This document shows, piece after piece, positions 40,256 through 47,432 of a stretch of 47,432 bases of DNA. This stretch comes from Dehalococcoidia bacterium (lineage in GTDB: Bacteria > Chloroflexota > Dehalococcoidia > DSTF01 > JACRBR01). Each line of letters opens with the position of its first letter. The first letter of the stretch is position 1. Location: assembly GCA_021731085.1 (NCBI GenBank), contig JAKFYB010000024.1:1-47432 (forward strand), read 5' to 3'. The notes under the pieces were generated by a model. It worked only from the letters and a program-made list of their open reading frames with translations. It was not told the DNA's origin and did not search any database. Both the position numbers and the translations under genes were made by a program.

Positions 40256-40363
40256 AGCGCATGGTAGATCGTTCCTGGGACTGGCACCTCTGCGACCAGC
40301 CGGAGCGGCACTTGTCGGGGGCGCGCGGAATGGGGACGATTTGGTGTTCGGAAGGAGAACGAG

Positions 40364-40975
40364 ATGACGCTTGCTGAATCGCTGCAGAAGTTTCACGAGG
40401 GGATGTTTGGCGGGCTGCTGGGGATCCGGTTTGTGGATGCGTCGCCGGAGCGCATCGTCGCCGAGATGATGGTCCGTGACGATATGTGCACGACTCCGGG
40501 AGTGCTACACGGCGGCGCGATCATGGCGTTTGCGGATTCGATTGGCGCGACGGGAACCGCGGTGAACCTGCCACCGGGTGCGGGGACGACGACGCTGGAG
40601 TCGAAGACGAACTTCTTCGCGGCCGGGCGCGTGGGCGAGACGGTGCGAGGCGAGAGCCTGCCGCTGCATCGCGGCCGCAGGACGATGGTGTGGCAGACCC
40701 GCGTCACGAACGCGGATGGCAAGCTGCTGGCGCTTGTGACGCAGACGCAGATGGTGCTGGAAGCAAAGCAGACGGAGCAGGAGATCATGGCGTCGCTGTT
40801 CCAGGGGAAGTCCGTCGCGGAGCAGAAGGTGTTGCTGGCGGCTTTGGAGCGCGGTGGCGCGGCCGTGTACCGCGCGCTGGCGGTGCAGGAGTCTGATGCG
40901 GCGGCGAAGGGTGCGCTGTTGGCGGCGGCGGTTAAGGAGGAGGAGAACGCAGCGACGTTGGAGGGGCAGGCTTAA
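40364..40975 (+). CDS. PaaI-type thioesterase with ferritin-like C-terminal tail
   Basis: 203 residues; the start has GGAAGGAGAACGAG just upstream. The first 135 residues are a hotdog thioesterase: P-G-V-L-H49-G-G-A-I-M-A-F-A-D near 46-58, then L-E-S-K-T-N-F-F-A-A near 78-87 and the R-R-T-M-V-W-Q strand. It should hydrolyse acyl-CoA or aromatic acyl-CoA. Beyond the usual length is a helical tail of 65 residues (E-Q-K-V-L-L-A-A-L-E-R-G-G-A-A-V-Y-R-A-L-A, then K-E-E-E-N-A-A-T-L-E) that resembles ferritin-like or rubrerythrin-type bundles by pattern. This extension is uncommon and may mediate assembly. It reads into the DUF1330-like gene on the other strand with a 25-base gap. Confidence 0.82.
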   Translation: MTLAESLQKFHEGMFGGLLGIRFVDASPERIVAEMMVRDDMCTTPGVLHGGAIMAFADSIGATGTAVNLPPGAGTTTLESKTNFFAAGRVGETVRGESLPLHRGRRTMVWQTRVTNADGKLLALVTQTQMVLEAKQTEQEIMASLFQGKSVAEQKVLLAALERGGAAVYRALAVQESDAAAKGALLAAAVKEEENAATLEGQA

Positions 40976-41000
40976 TTCGCAACGCCGCAGCTAGCGACCT

Positions 41001-41690
41001 CTACGAATCCAGCACTGACGCGGTCAGGTGATCGATCGTTGGGCGGAGGAGTAGGCGGTAGGTGGTGGCGTCCGTGGTTGGCCCGGTGGAGGGTGGCGAT
41101 TCGTGGAGCCAGCGGAAGGTGGCGTGGTTCCAGGTGCGGTCATCGCCGACGATGACGCCTTCGACATCGAAGGCGCCGAGGTTGTCGGTGGAGGCGGGCT
41201 TGTTTTCTGCGGCCGTCACCGTGAGTTCGAGGTAGGGGTGGCGATTCGGGGCGCCGGTGAAGGGCGTGACGGGCAAGCATGACATGACGATGGTGAACTC
41301 CATGCCGGCATCCTTGTGGACGTGCGACTTCTTGAAGTCCTCGCGCTGCTGCATCTCGAAGAAGGCCTTGCGGCTGGGGTAGCGGACGATGCCGACGCGA
41401 TCCCAGTCGGTGCCGTCGCCGATGAGGGTGCGTTCGACATCGGCGGCGAAGGTGATTTTCGCGCCAATGCCGGCGAGCGACTCGCGCGGAGTGTATTCGT
41501 CGTCGGCTTCGCGGCCTGTCTTTGCTGCGGATGATCCGCCCTCACCGTAGTCGGCGACGTCGCGGTACTTCATGAGGTTAAGCGCCCAGAAGGGGCCATC
41601 GTCCTCGGGCGGAAGTTTCATCCAGCCTAGGACCATTTCTTTGTTGATGCGGCCGTAGCGGACTACGTTGCCGTTGCGATCTGTAGTCAT
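41001..41690 (-). CDS. DUF1330-like ferredoxin-fold protein
   Basis: 229 residues. Family signs are L-N-L-M-K-Y-R-D near residue 36-43, then a strand V-G-I-V-R-Y-P-S-R-K-A-F-F-E-M-Q-Q-R-E-D-F near 102, matching the R-Y-P-S-x-x-A-F-x-x-M pattern of DUF1330-type dimeric alpha/beta barrel proteins. The second half (residues 150-229) repeats the fold loosely (W-N-H-A-T-F-R-W-L-H). ATG 41690 has no strong ribosome site; a longer frame upstream is not conserved. It may bind or modify small aromatic or acyl compounds, but nothing shows this. Lies downstream of the dehalogenase on the same strand with a hairpin between. Confidence 0.7.
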   Translation of the reverse strand: MTTDRNGNVVRYGRINKEMVLGWMKLPPEDDGPFWALNLMKYRDVADYGEGGSSAAKTGREADDEYTPRESLAGIGAKITFAADVERTLIGDGTDWDRVGIVRYPSRKAFFEMQQREDFKKSHVHKDAGMEFTIVMSCLPVTPFTGAPNRHPYLELTVTAAENKPASTDNLGAFDVEGVIVGDDRTWNHATFRWLHESPPSTGPTTDATTYRLLLRPTIDHLTASVLDS

Positions 41691-41740
41691 GTTGGTTCTT
41701 CCTCTGTCGAGAGCGGGCGCGACAAGCAGCACCCCGACTG

Positions 41741-41775
41741 GCCCGAAACGGGCACCCAGCCGTGGCGCCCCTACG
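41741..41775. repeat. palindromic elements with CCCTACG tail at the dehalogenase stop
   Basis: GCCCG/CGGGC with loop AAA (41741-41753), then a near-palindrome GGGCACC (41750-41756) with GGCGCCC (41764-41770), followed by CCCTACG (41769-41775). The dehalogenase stop codon TAG (41771-41773, on the other strand) is within the tail. Confidence 0.55.
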
Positions 41776-42679
41776 ACGTGCTTGCGATGAAGTCGACGAC
41801 GAGCTTGGCGAGTTGTTCGCCTTTGTCTTCCTGGAGGAAGTGGCCGCCGCCTTCGATCATGACGTGCGGCTGGCCCTGCGCGCCTGGGATGCGGGTCTGG
41901 AGGTTGCGCTCACCGCCCTTGGTCACGGGGTCGGAGTCGCTGAAGCAGGTGAGGAAGGGCTTCTCCCACTTCTGTAGTGTCTCCCATGCTTTGCGGTTCG
42001 GGGGGGCTGCAGGATCCTCGGGTGTTGTCGGGACGAGCGAGGGGAAAATGCGCGCGCCGGCCTTGTAGGTGTCGTCCGGGAACGGGGCGTCGTAGGCGGC
42101 CTCGACCTCGGGCGGGAGTTCGGTGACGGTCGCGCCCTGGATCAGCTTGCCGATTGGGAAGACGGGCGAGGTCTGCGAGAACTTCTGCCAGCGCATGAAC
42201 GCGTCGTTGGCGGGGCGGTCGCCGGTGGGGAGACCGCCGTTGCCGATGACAATGCGGTCGTAGCGGTCGGTGTGCTCGGCGGCGAGACGGAGGCCGAGGA
42301 CGGCGCCCCAGTCCTGGCCGAAATATGTGATGTGCTTGAGATCGAGCTGCGTGAGGAACGACGTGAGCCAGTCCATGTGCGTCTGGAAGGTGTAGTCCGA
42401 GTGCTCGCTCGGCTTGTCGGAGCGACCGAAGCCGATGAGGTCGGGCGCGATCACGCGATGGCCGGCGGCGACGATCGGCGGGATCATCTTGCGGTAGAGG
42501 TACGACCACGACGGCTCGCCGTGGAGCAGAAGGACGGGGTTGGCGTCGCGCGGGCCTTCGTCGATGTAGTGCATGCGGAGCGTGCCGCCCTCGCCGTCGG
42601 GGATGTCGACGTAGTGGGGCTCGAAGGGGTAGCCGGGGAGACTTGCGAATCGTTCGTCGGGCGTACGGAGGGCCTTCAT
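41771..42679 (-). CDS. haloalkane dehalogenase (DhlA-like)
   Basis: 302 residues. Alpha/beta hydrolase that replaces the halogen of haloalkanes with hydroxyl. The nucleophile and halide tryptophan are D123-W124 in F-G-Q-D-W-G-A; the oxyanion motif H-G-E-P-S-W-S-Y is near 53-60 (E55, W58); L-I-G-F-G-R-S-D-K-P is near 81; the acid is likely in F-S-D-S-D-P-V-T and the base histidine in G-G-G-H-F-L-Q-E-D, as in group HLD-I. All parts of the triad are present. The stop codon lies within a dispersed repeat tail. A lipoprotein gene follows upstream. Typical of Chloroflexota that grow on organohalides, but the natural substrate is not known. Confidence 0.9.
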   Translation of the reverse strand: MKALRTPDERFASLPGYPFEPHYVDIPDGEGGTLRMHYIDEGPRDANPVLLLHGEPSWSYLYRKMIPPIVAAGHRVIAPDLIGFGRSDKPSEHSDYTFQTHMDWLTSFLTQLDLKHITYFGQDWGAVLGLRLAAEHTDRYDRIVIGNGGLPTGDRPANDAFMRWQKFSQTSPVFPIGKLIQGATVTELPPEVEAAYDAPFPDDTYKAGARIFPSLVPTTPEDPAAPPNRKAWETLQKWEKPFLTCFSDSDPVTKGGERNLQTRIPGAQGQPHVMIEGGGHFLQEDKGEQLAKLVVDFIASTS

Positions 42680-42700
42680 AGAGCTTGCCTTTCTGTCGCT

Positions 42701-43492
42701 TCAGTTTTCTATGAGCTGGTATGTGTTGTTGAGTTCGTCCTGGATCACGGTGGCGTCGCCCGTCGGTGTCAGGACTTGTAGCGTGTCGTCCAGCGTGCGG
42801 GCGCGGTACGTCGCTCCGGACGGAAGCTGAAGGCGTTGGCCGAGGGCCGGGAGACCGGCTGCTGTGAGTGTCGTATCGTTCTGGACGCTGTACGCCTGCA
42901 TGATGAAGGTTCGGCCGTCTGCGTAGACGATCTCGTAGACCTCGCTGCCTTCGTCGTACTCGAAGACGGTGTCACGGGCGACGACGCGTTCCGTATAGGG
43001 CGCCATGTTCGGTGGAGGCGGGCCGAGATCGACGGTGGCGCCGAGAAACATGTCGAGGGTGCCGAAGGTGGCCTCCTGGCGCTCCTCGCCCTGTGGATTC
43101 TTCTCGATGGCGTCCATGGTCCAGTAGCGCGGGCCGTTGAGTAGCACGAGCAGGACGCCCGTACTCGCGTATTCTTCCTTGATCACCGCAGGGTTTAGGG
43201 CTTCCCATCCGGGCTGCGGACATTCGTTGAGGCCGAATGAGTTCCATACTTCGGCGTTGAGGCGGCCCTCGATGATGCGGAGGAGTAGGACTTCGCAGTA
43301 GCGCTTGTCACGCATGTCTTCGACACGCGGCCAGCCCTCAGCGTTCGTGAGCGTGCCTTCGGCTGCGACAGTCACTGCGGACGTGGGCTCGGTTGCATCG
43401 TCATCGCTAGCGTTGTCGGACGAGCAGGCAGCGTTCAGGATCGCGGAAGTCGAGACGAGCAGGATGGCGAGAAGGACGACGGATCGGTTCAT
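42701..43492 (-). CDS. lipoprotein, function unknown
   Basis: 263 residues. The lipobox is I-L-N-A-A-C, followed by S-S-D-N-A-S-D-D-D. The mature part has C-E-V-L-L-L-R-I-I-E-G-R-L-N-A-E-V-W-N-S-F-G-L-N near residue 66 with a second cysteine pair (C-P-Q-P near 91), V-L-L-V-L-L-N-G-P-R-Y-W-T-M, and an aromatic-rich, beta-rich end. No known domain is recognised. The start overlaps the stop of the next upstream gene (ATGA), so it is translated with that gene. It lies 22 bases from the dehalogenase start; all three may share one transcript. Confidence 0.7.
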   Translation of the reverse strand: MNRSVVLLAILLVSTSAILNAACSSDNASDDDATEPTSAVTVAAEGTLTNAEGWPRVEDMRDKRYCEVLLLRIIEGRLNAEVWNSFGLNECPQPGWEALNPAVIKEEYASTGVLLVLLNGPRYWTMDAIEKNPQGEERQEATFGTLDMFLGATVDLGPPPPNMAPYTERVVARDTVFEYDEGSEVYEIVYADGRTFIMQAYSVQNDTTLTAAGLPALGQRLQLPSGATYRARTLDDTLQVLTPTGDATVIQDELNNTYQLIEN

Positions 43493-43983
43493 GGTGTGCT
43501 GGGCTCCGTTTCGTCGCGGCGCAGGTAGACGGTGAAGACGGCGTAATGCCAGACGAGCTCGCCATCCACGATCTCGCGCGTTACGAGCGGCGGGCGGCCC
43601 TCGACAACGCCGAAGGGATGCAGGTCCAGGCGGCGATTGTTGAAGACTGCGGCAACCTGGATCTTTGTGGTGAGGTCGCGTTCGAGGACGTCATTGACGC
43701 CGTTCTCAAGGGTGCCGTCAGCGCGCATGTCGTGAACGACGCGGCCACCCGTGATGACGACGCGGTTGCCGCATTGCTCGATGCGCTCGACGTGACGATT
43801 CAGGGGATGGTCGGTGGCAACCGGCGCGCCGTCGCGTTCAACGCGAGATGCGCGCCAGATGCCGCGGAGGTCGGGCGCGTCGGCTGTGAGGGGCTCGGTG
43901 CACGCGGAGAGAATTGGTGGCGGCATATGGCCATGCCAGCCGCCTTCGGGCGTGTGCGCTACGGGGATCTCGGTTACCAACAA
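43489..43983 (-). CDS. small conserved protein, perhaps lipocalin-like
   Basis: 164 residues. After a Pro-rich N-terminus (no signal peptide), the chain alternates short strands: L-R-G-I-W-R-A-S-R-V-E-R-D-G near 39, H-V-E-R-I-E-Q-C-G-N-R-V-V-I near 64, then V-H-D-M-R-A-D-G-T and V-A-A-V-F-N-N-R-R-L-D-L. The G-x-W start and the row of strands fit a small beta-barrel such as a lipocalin or fatty-acid-binding fold, but no motif proves it. The stop overlaps the lipoprotein start. It is divergent from the arylsulfatase, with a double palindrome between them. Confidence 0.55.
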   Translation of the reverse strand: MLVTEIPVAHTPEGGWHGHMPPPILSACTEPLTADAPDLRGIWRASRVERDGAPVATDHPLNRHVERIEQCGNRVVITGGRVVHDMRADGTLENGVNDVLERDLTTKIQVAAVFNNRRLDLHPFGVVEGRPPLVTREIVDGELVWHYAVFTVYLRRDETEPSTP

Positions 43984-44029
43984 CGGAGCCGTCCTTCGAT
44001 CCTGATGATGCGCTACGGTATCATGTTGT

Positions 44030-44056
44030 CACTCAGAGTGTCAACACTGTGTTGAC
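44030..44056. promoter_or_regulatory. two adjoining perfect palindromes, probable operator
   Basis: CACTC-A-GAGTG (44030-44040) and GTCAACAC-T-GTGTTGAC (44040-44056), sharing one base. The pair lies between the divergent small-protein gene (start 43983) and the arylsulfatase gene (ATG 44131). A TetR gene is 2.4 kb downstream with a similar CACTGAGGGTG in its own upstream region. Confidence 0.6.
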
Positions 44057-44130
44057 GCCCGTGATGGGAGCGAGTACAAGATCGTTCTGGATGGGGCCGC
44101 CACTGGCCCGCCATCCCAAGGAGCATCGAG

Positions 44131-46392
44131 ATGAGCATCAACGAACCGGACTTTCAAGGGCGCATCGGCAGGACGATCGCAGATTCGGAGCCGGCGTGGC
44201 CGAAAGCGCCTTCGGTCGCCGGTGAGTCGCCGAACGTGATCATGATCGTGCTGGACGACACGGGGTTCGCGCATCTCGGGTGCTTCGGGTCGACGATCGA
44301 GACGCCGAACATCGACCGGTTAGCTTCGGGCGGACTGCGGTACACGGGTTTTCACACGACGGCGCTGTGTTCGCCTTCGCGGGCGTGCTTTCTGACCGGG
44401 AGGAACCACCATGCCGTGGGGATGCGCGGCGTATCGAACTTCGATACGGGGTTCCCGCACATGCGGGGATCGATCACGCCAAAGGCCGCGACGGTAGCAG
44501 AGCTGCTGGGAGCGCACGGATACGCAACGTATGCAGCGGGCAAGTGGCACCTGGCGCCGATGCGGGAATGTTCGGCGGCGGGGCCACACGACAACTGGCC
44601 GTTGCAGAAGGGGTTCGACCGCTTCTACGGCTTTCTACAGGGCGAGACTGACCAGTACTACCCGGAGCTGACAGCGGACAACCATCACATCGACCCACCG
44701 CGCACACCGGAGGAGGGCTATCACGTCAGCGAGGACCTTGTGGATCAGTCGATCGGCTGGGTGCGGGACCTGAAGTCGGTGCTGCCGGAGCGGCCGTTCT
44801 TCCTGTACCTGGCGTTCGGGGCGACGCACGCACCGCACCAGGCGCCGCTTGAGTATCGCGAGAAGTACCGCGGGCGGTTCGACAAGGGTTGGGATGTGGT
44901 GCGGGAGGAGTGGTTCGCGCGGCAAGTCGAGATGGGGATCGTTCCAGCGGTGACGACGCTTGCGCCGCGCAATCCTGGCGTGCGGCCGTGGGTGGACTTG
45001 TCGGAGAATGAGCGGATCTTCGCGACGCGGCTACAGGAGGCCTTCGCGGCGTTCCTTGATCACACGGACGCGCAGGTCGGGCGGCTCCTGGACTTTCTGG
45101 AAGAGCGGGGGCTGATGGACGACACGCTGATCATGTTCGTGTCCGACAACGGGGCGAGCCAGGAGGGTGGGCCGCGCGGTGTGATGGACGAATTCAGCTT
45201 CTTCAACCTGCAGCAGGAGGACCTTGAAGACATCGTTGCGAACCGGCTAGACGACATCGGCGGGCCGCATTCGCACAGCAACATTCCGTGGGGATGGGCG
45301 CAGGCGGGTAACACGCCGCTGCGGTGGTACAAGCAGAATACATACGGCGGCGGCATCCGCGATCCGCTGATCGTGCACTGGCCGAAGCGGATCAGTGATG
45401 GCGGCGGGATTCGCACGCAGTTCTGTCACGCGACGGACCTGACGCCGACGATTCTCGACATCACCGGGATCACGGTACCGACGGAGTTCCGTGGGGAGCA
45501 GCAGATCCCACTCCATGGACAGAGCCTCGTGCCAAGCTGGGATTCGGCGGAAACGGGTGTGCGGTCGGGGGCGCAATACTTCGAGATGGCGGGGCATCGC
45601 GGCATCGTGCGCGATGGGTGGAAGGCGGTGACGCACCACACGAAGGGGCAGGCGTTCGAAGCGGACAGTTGGGGGTTATACAACCTCGCCGAGGACTTTT
45701 CAGAGTGCCAAGATCTTGCGGCCGAGCAGCCGGAGCGGTTGCGAGATCTGGTTGATGCGTGGTGGGTCGAGGCGGGCAAGCACGGTGTGTTGCCGCTGGA
45801 CGACCGGATGATCGAGCTTTTCGGGAACACGCGCCGGCCGGGCACGCCGCACGCGAGCGACCGCTACGTGTACTACCCGCCGATCTCGCACATTCCGGCT
45901 GATGCGTCGGCAGCGATCGGCGGGCGGCCGTGGACGCTGACGTGCGATGTCGAGATCGGGGATGGATCGGTTGAGGGCGTGCTGTACGCGCGCGGCAGTC
46001 ACAATGTCGGGCATGTGCTGTTTGTGAAAGATGGCCAACTGCACTTCGACTACAACGCGCTGGGCACGCACCACCGCGCTTCGGGCGCTATCACGCTTGC
46101 GCCGGGTCCGCACACGTTGGGTGCGCGATTCTCGCGCGAGGGGCGCGCGGGATTGATCACAATCACGGCTGATGGCGCGGACATCGGTTCGGTGCCGATC
46201 CCGACGGTGATACGGATGCTGGGATCGACGGGGATGGACATCGGGTGCGACCGATTGTCCACGGTCGTTGACGACTATGTGGGACCGTTTCCGTTCACGG
46301 GGACGCTGACGCGTGTGGTTGTGGAAATCGAGCGGTCGCGCGAGGCTGCGGATGCGGTCGCGGCGGGGCGGGCGGAGCGCGCGAAGGACTGA
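44131..46392 (+). CDS. arylsulfatase with C-terminal beta-sandwich domain
   Basis: 753 residues, longer than bacterial arylsulfatases that lack extras. Cleaves sulfate esters. The formylglycine motif is C80-S-P-S-R84 in T-A-L-C-S-P-S-R-A-C-F-L-T-G-R; metal ligands are D42-D43 in I-V-L-D-D-T and a later D-N-G pair in M-F-V-S-D-N-G. G-K-W-H-L near residue 137 and T-D-L-T-P-T-I-L are conserved. No signal peptide is present, so a cytosolic location is likely. Residues from about 570 form a beta-rich lectin- or laminin-G-like domain (W-T-L-T-C-D-V-E-I-G-D and D-Y-V-G-P-F-P-F). ATG 44131 has GGAGCATCGAG upstream. A formylglycine-generating enzyme is not in the window. Confidence 0.93.
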   Translation: MSINEPDFQGRIGRTIADSEPAWPKAPSVAGESPNVIMIVLDDTGFAHLGCFGSTIETPNIDRLASGGLRYTGFHTTALCSPSRACFLTGRNHHAVGMRGVSNFDTGFPHMRGSITPKAATVAELLGAHGYATYAAGKWHLAPMRECSAAGPHDNWPLQKGFDRFYGFLQGETDQYYPELTADNHHIDPPRTPEEGYHVSEDLVDQSIGWVRDLKSVLPERPFFLYLAFGATHAPHQAPLEYREKYRGRFDKGWDVVREEWFARQVEMGIVPAVTTLAPRNPGVRPWVDLSENERIFATRLQEAFAAFLDHTDAQVGRLLDFLEERGLMDDTLIMFVSDNGASQEGGPRGVMDEFSFFNLQQEDLEDIVANRLDDIGGPHSHSNIPWGWAQAGNTPLRWYKQNTYGGGIRDPLIVHWPKRISDGGGIRTQFCHATDLTPTILDITGITVPTEFRGEQQIPLHGQSLVPSWDSAETGVRSGAQYFEMAGHRGIVRDGWKAVTHHTKGQAFEADSWGLYNLAEDFSECQDLAAEQPERLRDLVDAWWVEAGKHGVLPLDDRMIELFGNTRRPGTPHASDRYVYYPPISHIPADASAAIGGRPWTLTCDVEIGDGSVEGVLYARGSHNVGHVLFVKDGQLHFDYNALGTHHRASGAITLAPGPHTLGARFSREGRAGLITITADGADIGSVPIPTVIRMLGSTGMDIGCDRLSTVVDDYVGPFPFTGTLTRVVVEIERSREAADAVAAGRAERAKD

Positions 46393-46454
46393 CATCCTCG
46401 ATCCCGCGAAGACCACGACGACATAGGACTCTGGCGGCTGACTCGAAGACCGCG

Positions 46455-47096
46455 CTACGGCGCGTCCGCCAAGATCGCGGTGAGGCCGGTTCGCATGATG
46501 TCACCGGTCTGGCGAGCGGTGAGAGCATGGCCGAAGCTCAGGAGCTCGTAGGACTCGAAGGACAACAGGACATGGGCGGCGCCGAGTACTGACGCGCGCT
46601 CGCTGCGATCGAGTGGGCGCAGTTCGGGTTCAAAGTGGCGTTCTACCTGGCGGCGGAAGAGGCGGCGGCTGCGTGAGAGTTCTGCGGCGACGACGGGCTC
46701 GAACGGCGCGCGCAGACGTGAGACTTTGGCGACAGGGGCGATCTCCTCGAACAGGCGGATGCGCTGTGCGACGATGCGTTCGATGCGGGCTGCGAGCGGG
46801 CCTTCCCCGACGCGTTCTAGCTCGATGAGATGTGCGACGCGCGCGACCTGGCGGTCGATGGCTATGCGGTCGAGGCTGTCGAGATCGTCGAAGTAACGGA
46901 AGACCGAACGGCGAGACACGCCCGAACGCAGTGCAATCTCGTCGGCAGCGGGGCGCAGATTGCCTTCGGCGAAGAGATCGAGGAGGGCGTCGACCACGGC
47001 GTTGAGGTTGCGGTCACGCCAGGCACGTCGACCGTCCACCGACTTGGCTACGCTAGCGACAGCCGCCGGCTCAATGGACTTGCGCGTTGAAGGCAT
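46455..47096 (-). CDS. TetR-family transcription regulator
   Basis: 213 residues. The DNA-binding part lies at residues about 28-75: N-L-N-A-V-V-D-A-L-L-D-L-F, then A-A-D-E-I-A-L-R-S-G-V-S-R-R-S-V-F-R-Y-F-D-D-L. The 25-residue N-terminus before it is basic. The ligand-binding half has a Leu/Arg-rich helix pair and S-F-E-S-Y-E-L-L-S-F-G-H. It ends 62 bases from the arylsulfatase stop, convergent with it, and its start faces the truncated gene at the window end. Upstream it has a palindrome at 47136. The palindromes there and at 44030 make it a candidate regulator of the sulfatase region. Confidence 0.9.
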   Translation of the reverse strand: MPSTRKSIEPAAVASVAKSVDGRRAWRDRNLNAVVDALLDLFAEGNLRPAADEIALRSGVSRRSVFRYFDDLDSLDRIAIDRQVARVAHLIELERVGEGPLAARIERIVAQRIRLFEEIAPVAKVSRLRAPFEPVVAAELSRSRRLFRRQVERHFEPELRPLDRSERASVLGAAHVLLSFESYELLSFGHALTARQTGDIMRTGLTAILADAP

Positions 47097-47135
47097 GTGC
47101 GCATGATGCGCAGTGATAGAACTCTTGTCAATCTC

Positions 47136-47154
47136 ATGGCACTGAGGGTGCCAT
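47136..47154. promoter_or_regulatory. palindrome ATGGCAC/GTGCCAT, probable TetR site
   Basis: ATGGCAC, 5-base spacer TGAGG, GTGCCAT, in the 74-base gap between two divergent genes. It contains CACTGAGGGTG, 9 of 11 bases like the palindrome at 44030, and is flanked by TTGTCA and TTGACGC. Likely the operator of the adjacent TetR. Confidence 0.55.
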
Positions 47155-47170
47155 ATTTGACGCGAGGTGA

Positions 47171-47432
47171 GTGTTGACGGAGCTTGATAGCGCAGGCCGT
47201 ATCCCGGGCTACTTCGATAGCCCGTTTCCGGGCGAAGACGGCGGTCCGCGCCGGCAGATGATCGGCAGGGGATCCAGACTGGATCTCAGCGCTGGTGCGC
47301 GGCTGGGCGTTGTCTCTCGTCCGGCCACGTTCGCGTGCATGGTAGTCCTTCGCGAAGAGGGTGAAGTGTTCGTGCAGGGCAGCTCGCCTCCAAGTGCAAA
47401 CACGACTTCGTGGGTTGAACGCGTCGATCCCT
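47171..47432 (+). CDS. conserved protein of unknown function, 3' end outside the window
   Basis: A frame open to the window edge, starting GTG 47171 or TTG 47174 with GAGGTGA just before. The first 87 residues show G-Y-F-D-S-P-F-P-G-E-D-G-G-P-R-R-Q near residues 13-29, S-A-G-A-R-L-G-V-V-S-R and M-V-V-L-R-E-E-G-E-V-F-V. Pattern and codon use look like a real gene. No domain is recognised, since the rest is missing. It is divergent from the TetR gene and probably regulated by it. Confidence 0.6.
   Translation, partial: MLTELDSAGRIPGYFDSPFPGEDGGPRRQMIGRGSRLDLSAGARLGVVSRPATFACMVVLREEGEVFVQGSSPPSANTTSWVERVDP

Noticed and set aside
1-47432. Search for tRNA, rRNA, transposase, integrase or phage genes.
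   Set aside because: No T-loop pattern in a cloverleaf setting, no rRNA stretch and no transposase or integrase motif was found by reading.

Overview
The window is about 47 kb of GC-rich, gene-dense bacterial chromosome with roughly 53 protein genes on both strands. I found no rRNA, tRNA, CRISPR array, insertion sequence or phage gene. The gene mix suggests a free-living Chloroflexota bacterium, probably of the Dehalococcoidia. The grounds are many short lipoproteins with a C-G-G-D-D type mature end, several F420/FMN split-barrel proteins, an aspartate at the usual Ser/Thr place in the guanylate kinase P-loop, a haloalkane dehalogenase, a sulfatase, an acyl-CoA dehydrogenase and a DhnA-type aldolase. 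This assignment is inference; no rRNA or ribosomal protein is present to test it.

Layout. 1-3.5 kb: end of a peptide/nickel-type ABC importer (binding protein and two permeases, no ATPases). 3.6-9.4 kb: a secreted two-repeat protein, an M16 peptidase, an SDR plus split-barrel pair, a PH-domain membrane protein and a second SDR. 9.5-14.5 kb: a cyclase-like small protein, a P-loop kinase-like protein, a glycosidase-like lipoprotein, an HD-GYP c-di-GMP phosphodiesterase and larE. 14.5-20.4 kb: a frameshifted acetyltransferase, a CehA/McbA-type PHP hydrolase, an F420-type protein overlapping a YqeK-type HD hydrolase, then a leftward cluster of lipoprotein, split-barrel protein, GRAM/PH protein and secreted serine hydrolase. 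20.5-26.3 kb: a leftward tightly packed operon of site-2 protease, HD protein, tyrA, aroA and gmk, followed by a kinase-like protein and a membrane protein. 26.4-31.7 kb: TetR regulator, flavin reductase, lipoprotein, larC, class I aldolase and HAD hydrolase. 31.8-35.1 kb: CPBP protease, trpA, aroH chorismate mutase and DAHP synthase, closed by a clear terminator. 35.2-41.7 kb: a redoxin fused to a zinc ribbon, acyl-CoA dehydrogenase, PIG-L deacetylase, apt, cohesin-type lipoprotein, DinB-like protein, thioesterase with a helical tail and a DUF1330-like protein. 41.8-47.4 kb: haloalkane dehalogenase, lipoprotein, small conserved protein, arylsulfatase, TetR regulator and a truncated gene.

How the genes work together. 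Aromatic amino acid synthesis is spread over two opposed blocks: DAHP synthase, chorismate mutase and TrpA rightward at 32.6-35.1 kb, and prephenate dehydrogenase and EPSP synthase leftward at 22.7-25.1 kb. LarE and LarC, two of the three enzymes for the nickel-pincer cofactor of lactate racemase-type enzymes, lie 14 kb apart; LarB and LarA are not in the window. The last 6 kb looks like a dehalogenation and desulfation neighbourhood with its own regulator and palindromic sites.

The least explained layer is a scatter of short intergenic hairpins. Several carry the same CCCTACG tail next to stems of different sequence, and two of them supply the stop codon of the neighbouring gene.
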